Source: Candidatus Peregrinibacteria bacterium | Lineage (GTDB): Bacteria; Patescibacteriota; Gracilibacteria; UBA1369; PNNO01 | Direction: 5' to 3' | NCBI GenBank assembly: GCA_014728955.1 | Contig: WJKT01000016.1 | Span: forward strand, 1 to 9,600 | DNA: 9,600 nucleotides | In this document: positions 6,755-9,600 of the stretch, in pieces | How the letters are laid out: each line of letters begins with the position of its first letter | Numbering within the stretch: the stretch's first letter is position 1 | Program-made: the position numbers and the translations under genes | Notes under the pieces: generated by a model | What the model saw: the letters and a program-made list of their open reading frames with translations, nothing else | Told to the model about the DNA's origin: nothing | The model's database searches: none

Positions 6755-8452
6755 TTATGATTTTTGTTTTGATTTTCTTTTTGGCTGAGCACGCATGGCC
6801 GTCGGCCTGGATCGCACTCCTTGCCTGTACAAGAAAAGATCGTGATATTTTACATTTCGTTTTGTTGTTTTTCGATAAAATGCGGCTGTTGTATTTATTC
6901 CCAAACTATAGGAGGCTACAGTACTATCAAATATCATTTGTTCAACCGCAGCTTTTCCATATAATCTTTTTGCTTCCCGTAACCGTGTTGCACCGCGTTT
7001 ATTGCCGCGCGTATGCTCAACATAGTCTAAAAGCTCTTCGTATAATCCTTCTTGCGGAGCATTTTTTATTTTTTTTCGCTGCTTTGTGGTAAGCATTTTA
7101 GATTTAAGCTTGGTACGATCAAATCGTTTTTTCGAATAGAAACTCCACAAATCACCAAATCCATTATTTCTTAACAACCAGTCTTCTAAAACTGCATGAT
7201 CCGCACAAATATTAGCAAGCTTTTTCATGTGTGCATCTTGTCTTTCCGCGTTTTCATTCACCCCAAAAGGGTTATCAAGTCGCCTTGGTTTTGAAATTAT
7301 TTTATCTAATGCTCCAACTCCTTTTCCGGGACGCATCGAACCGCTCAAAGCATGATATCCTCCGACAGTCACTCCCGCACTTAACAAGAAATATGGGCTT
7401 TTCAATCCGTTAAAGTATTTACCTATACCTTTGCCGCTACTAATTCCGGCCATATAGTTCGTAAACATTCCCAGCACCCCTATTCCCGTTACGATAGTCG
7501 CACCAATGGACTTTCGGTTTAACAACCTTTCAGCGGCATTTATCGCCATTGGATTTCGAAGATTTTTTCGCACCTCCTGCGTTAACATACGTGCTTGTCT
7601 ACGTCGTTCAAGAATTAATTTTCTCTCTTTTTTCGAATATTCATATTCCGAACCCGTAATATCGGTCATTGCAACTTTATATTGCTTTAACGTAATAACA
7701 TTGGTTTGCACCATTTGATCGGCAAGTTTTCTTGCTTCATCAGCTCCATAACGATCATTGAATTCGCGCACCAATTGTGTTCGTTGATGCGGCTTCATCA
7801 ACCGTATAAAAAAGGCACTGGTACTTAATTTCATCTGCGTACGCCCGGTAGAAGGCTTCATTTTAATAGCTTTAACATTCTTACACAAAACGTCCCAATC
7901 ATCCTTTTTCAGTGTGTCTTTTTTGATATGTGCAAAAATTTCGCCAATCTTGGCATTCTTTCCATATAACCGGGAAATATTTTCAAGTAATGAATAAAAA
8001 TATGCATAATCACCAACTTCTATTTTCCCATTATAACCGGCCAAACATCTTACGGCATAAAGAACTGCTTGCTGATATCGCGTCATATCTTTTTTAGCAC
8101 GCTCTGTTTCTTTTCTAACCCGCTCTAAAAAACGAGCGTAATCCTCTTCATTGTCATATGAGGCAAACATGTCGTTTAACTTTTCGATAAATACTTTTTG
8201 TTGTTTCTTTAATCTTTTACCAACAATTTCTTCAAATCTCTTTTGACGCAAACTCGTTCTGTCACCACCTTCATCGCGAGCACCCAAAGTCATTTTATTC
8301 ATCTCTATTTTAAGTTTTCGAAGGCTTTCTTTTGCGTGCTTTTCTATAGATTTTTCAATTTGCTCCCGTGTTTCTGCGTGCCGTTTTCGATATGTTTCAG
8401 GAATATTTCCCGATCGTGAGCGTGGCCTGTTTCTTTTAGAGTGATCAGCCAT
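6755..8452 (-). CDS. Basic 565-aa protein with two hydrophobic segments, unknown function
   Basis: No family recognised. The N-terminus is strongly basic and polar (RPRSRSG at 9-15). Residues 25-125 are rich in Glu/Lys/Arg and look helical or coiled-coil. Residues 126-310 look like a soluble helical domain. Two hydrophobic, glycine-rich stretches follow at about 315-337 and 353-371, separated by a short basic loop (GKGIGKYFNGLK), compatible with a membrane hairpin leaving both ends in the cytoplasm. Residues 372-545 are again soluble and basic, and the protein ends in a Lys/Arg tail (QPKRKSKQKS). The overall charge is high and positive, which would suit nucleic-acid or acidic-phospholipid contact. 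The ATG lies 2 nt after the previous stop and has no Shine-Dalgarno sequence. The next gene starts 11 nt after its TAA. Being in the VirB6-like operon, it may be a lineage-specific part of the transfer apparatus (inference). Confidence 0.88.
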   Translation of the reverse strand: MADHSKRNRPRSRSGNIPETYRKRHAETREQIEKSIEKHAKESLRKLKIEMNKMTLGARDEGGDRTSLRQKRFEEIVGKRLKKQQKVFIEKLNDMFASYDNEEDYARFLERVRKETERAKKDMTRYQQAVLYAVRCLAGYNGKIEVGDYAYFYSLLENISRLYGKNAKIGEIFAHIKKDTLKKDDWDVLCKNVKAIKMKPSTGRTQMKLSTSAFFIRLMKPHQRTQLVREFNDRYGADEARKLADQMVQTNVITLKQYKVAMTDITGSEYEYSKKERKLILERRRQARMLTQEVRKNLRNPMAINAAERLLNRKSIGATIVTGIGVLGMFTNYMAGISSGKGIGKYFNGLKSPYFLLSAGVTVGGYHALSGSMRPGKGVGALDKIISKPRRLDNPFGVNENAERQDAHMKKLANICADHAVLEDWLLRNNGFGDLWSFYSKKRFDRTKLKSKMLTTKQRKKIKNAPQEGLYEELLDYVEHTRGNKRGATRLREAKRLYGKAAVEQMIFDSTVASYSLGINTTAAFYRKTTKRNVKYHDLFLYRQGVRSRPTAMRAQPKRKSKQKS

Positions 8453-8454
8453 GA

Positions 8455-8952
8455 TTATAATTTAAATATACGAATAAGCGCTTCGACAGTTGACTCTTCT
8501 TTCCCTTCTTCTTCCCGTATTTGCGAGCAAAGATACGTTCTAAGCTGCGCCGGATCCTGATCTCCCAACTGAATGGCAATATCAGGTAAAATGCGGGAAT
8601 TGGATCTCAAATTAAGAGTCTTAACCATCGGCGGTTTATAAATAATCCAAAATGATTTTATTTGTTGATATGGATATTCTTTTTCTCCAACTTTAATGCC
8701 GGTTCTTGAGACATTTATTTCAATATTCTTGGGCACGCTACCATGTTGCCAAATATAAACAGACGAAAGTAATACAAGAGCGATCAGCAAAGTCCAATTA
8801 TTCGTTGCAACAGCGTACACACATAATAAGAAATCGACAATTCCCGCTCCTAAAAACCATTTCCAGCCTTTATCATGCTGCACGTATTCCGGCGCCTCCC
8901 ACCGAATAACAGTATCGTGCCTGGAATCTACCTGTTTTGTTTGATTTTCCAT
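8455..8952 (-). CDS. Small two-helix membrane protein with C-terminal cytoplasmic domain (W-E-A-P-E-Y type)
   Basis: 165 residues, function unknown. After a polar N-terminus comes the motif WEAPEY (residues 18-23), then two hydrophobic helices at about 33-50 and 53-70 joined by a very short turn (TNN), so both ends are probably cytoplasmic. Residues 75-165 form a soluble domain with alternating short strands (IEINVSRTGIKVG, then YPYQQIKSFWIIY), the run LPDIAIQLGDQDP (122-134) and a final charged helix. The layout recalls small bacterial PH-like or membrane-hairpin proteins that I have seen, from memory, in Parcubacteria-type genomes; I could not check this. It is the first gene after the promoter at 8980-9008. 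No Shine-Dalgarno sequence is evident. Its TAA stop is only 2 nt before the ATG of the 565-aa gene, which suggests translational coupling. It could be an assembly or accessory factor for the membrane complex downstream; that is inference. Confidence 0.9.
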   Translation of the reverse strand: MENQTKQVDSRHDTVIRWEAPEYVQHDKGWKWFLGAGIVDFLLCVYAVATNNWTLLIALVLLSSVYIWQHGSVPKNIEINVSRTGIKVGEKEYPYQQIKSFWIIYKPPMVKTLNLRSNSRILPDIAIQLGDQDPAQLRTYLCSQIREEEGKEESTVEALIRIFKL

Positions 8953-8999
8953 CGCTAACTTTTATTTTTATTTCCTATTATTTTAGCATAAATTAGCGA
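8952..8999. repeat. 7-bp inverted repeat flanking the promoter -10 and the start codon
   Basis: TTAGCGA (plus strand 8993-8999) and TCGCTAA (plus strand 8952-8958) form a perfect 7-bp inverted repeat. One arm lies inside the -35/-10 spacer and the other directly overlaps the start of the 165-aa gene; a G-T pair and two A-T pairs could extend it. The arms are separated by 34 bp, about three helical turns. This geometry would suit a dimeric or looping repressor, but a chance match in AT-rich DNA is possible. Confidence 0.3.
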
Positions 9000-9008
9000 A
9001 CAATTCAA
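8980..9008 (-). promoter_or_regulatory. Extended -10 sigma-70-type promoter for the downstream cassette
   Basis: On the minus strand a -35-like TTGAAT (9008-9003) is followed by a 17-nt spacer and a -10 TAAAAT (8985-8980) preceded by TGC, an extended -10 element. The start of transcription would fall near 8973, giving a leader of about 20 nt before the ATG at 8952. It sits in the only gap longer than 40 bp in the window and points at the five-gene cassette, so it is the natural operon promoter. The call rests on motif match only. Confidence 0.65.
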
Positions 9009-9051
9009 TGTTCACCATGCGGTGTATCCACTCTTTTTGGTTATACACAGA

Positions 9052-9600
9052 TTACAATTTCTCTCGCAACCCTTCCCACCACGCTTTTTTGGCTTTATCG
9101 AGGGAAATATCTACGACAGCTTTATTATTATGCTTTATTTCGATTGTTTTTTGATCTGTCACTTCGCCAATATGCACATAATCGACATATTCATATTTTT
9201 TCATCAATGCAACAAAATCTTGTTCTTTCTCAACCGGCACTTCAAGTACAAATCCACCGGTTTCTGAAAATAATAATTGATACACCATAAGCTCATCTTC
9301 ACTCATTTCATCCAGCGAAATCGATACCCCTTTTTCACCCTCTGCTCTACCACCTAAAGCCATCTCAACAAGTGTCGTTGCTACACCTCCTTCAGATATA
9401 TCGTGAGCGGAAACAATCAATCCCTCGTTAATAGCGTCAATCACCGCATATAATTGTTTTTTCACTTCGGCAAGCTGAGGCTTTGGAATATTGGCTCCAA
9501 GATGCCCTTTGTAATGATAATATTCACTTCCGCCCAGCTCGTTTTTTCTCTTTCCAAGGAGATACAACTTATTCCCTTCATGCACAAGCTGCATAGTAAC
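9052..9600 (-). CDS. purL: Phosphoribosylformylglycinamidine synthase, synthetase subunit, C-terminal part (5'-partial)
   Basis: PurL converts formylglycinamide ribonucleotide to formylglycinamidine ribonucleotide using ATP and glutamine-derived ammonia, the fourth step of de novo purine synthesis, in the cytoplasm. The visible 182 residues are the C-terminal AIRS_C-type domain: the frame enters from the right edge (Val-Thr-Met before the first in-window ATG, so that ATG is internal). Recognisable signatures are ELGGSEYY near residue 22 of the fragment and SAHDISEGGVATTLVEMALGG around residues 65-85, both typical of the second half of PurL. The protein ends (TAA) shortly after an acidic/aromatic tail (KAWWEGLREKL) with no glutamine amidotransferase domain following. 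This fits the small PurL that works with separate PurQ and PurS, not the long fused enterobacterial enzyme. It lies 99 bp upstream of the membrane-protein cassette and is functionally unrelated to it. Confidence 0.95.
   Translation of the reverse strand, partial: VTMQLVHEGNKLYLLGKRKNELGGSEYYHYKGHLGANIPKPQLAEVKKQLYAVIDAINEGLIVSAHDISEGGVATTLVEMALGGRAEGEKGVSISLDEMSEDELMVYQLLFSETGGFVLEVPVEKEQDFVALMKKYEYVDYVHIGEVTDQKTIEIKHNNKAVVDISLDKAKKAWWEGLREKL

Noticed and set aside
9013..9024. CACC/GGTG mini-hairpin in the intergenic region
   Set aside because: A 4-bp stem with a 4-nt loop is too weak to call a regulatory structure.
9022..9048. Rho-independent terminator for purL
   Set aside because: GTGTAT/ATACAC can pair across a 15-nt loop, but the stem is short and AT-rich and is not followed by a T-run on the minus strand.
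1..9600. Recoded UGA (as in Gracilibacteria or SR1)
   Set aside because: All long frames read correctly with the standard code, and no in-frame TGA is needed to extend any gene.
1..9600. tRNA, rRNA, CRISPR array or insertion sequence
   Set aside because: No cloverleaf-like segments, regularly spaced direct repeats, transposase-like products or terminal inverted repeats were seen; nearly the whole window is occupied by the minus-strand genes.

Overview
All real genes in this window lie on the minus strand, so transcription runs from high to low coordinates. GC is moderate to low (roughly 40% by eye), spacing is tight, and every stop seen is TAA. The gene set is one essential purine enzyme followed by a run of large, poorly characterised membrane and cytoplasmic proteins around a VirB6/TrbL-like channel protein. 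This combination, with a W-E-A-P-E-Y small membrane protein and very large hypothetical proteins beside a TrbL-like gene, makes me lean towards a Candidate Phyla Radiation (Patescibacteria) genome, probably a Parcubacteria-like lineage that kept purine synthesis. That placement is inference from gene style and memory, not from a marker gene.

Layout in order of transcription: (1) 9600-9052, C-terminal part of purL (FGAM synthase), entering from the right edge. (2) 8953-9051, a 99-bp gap with a good extended -10 promoter facing the cassette and no convincing terminator for purL. (3) 8952-8455, a 165-aa protein with a two-helix membrane hairpin and a C-terminal cytoplasmic domain. (4) 8452-6755, a 565-aa very basic protein with two hydrophobic segments. 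(5) 6743-5289, a 484-aa Cys-free protein with one C-terminal membrane anchor. (6) 5264-2994, a 756-aa VirB6/TrbL-like polytopic protein with an export-signal-like N-terminus, a four-cysteine loop and a long cytoplasmic tail. (7) 2956-1, a very large protein still open at the left edge (at least 985 residues, no stop in frame), cytoplasmic in appearance, with three degenerate beta-rich modules. I reconstructed gene 7 by translating the reverse complement codon by codon; it accounts for the whole left 3 kb, which at first sight holds only short fragments.

The five downstream genes are separated by 2, 11, 24 and 37 nt and probably form one transcription unit driven from the 8980-9008 promoter. 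Read together, they look like part of a type IV secretion or DNA/protein transfer apparatus: a VirB6-like inner-membrane channel component plus several membrane-tethered basic or acidic partners of unknown function. No ATPase (VirB4/VirD4), relaxase or pilin is visible here, so the assignment as a T4SS rests on the VirB6-like gene and must be tested on flanking sequence. There are no tRNA or rRNA genes, CRISPR arrays, insertion sequences or gene-free stretches above 100 bases.
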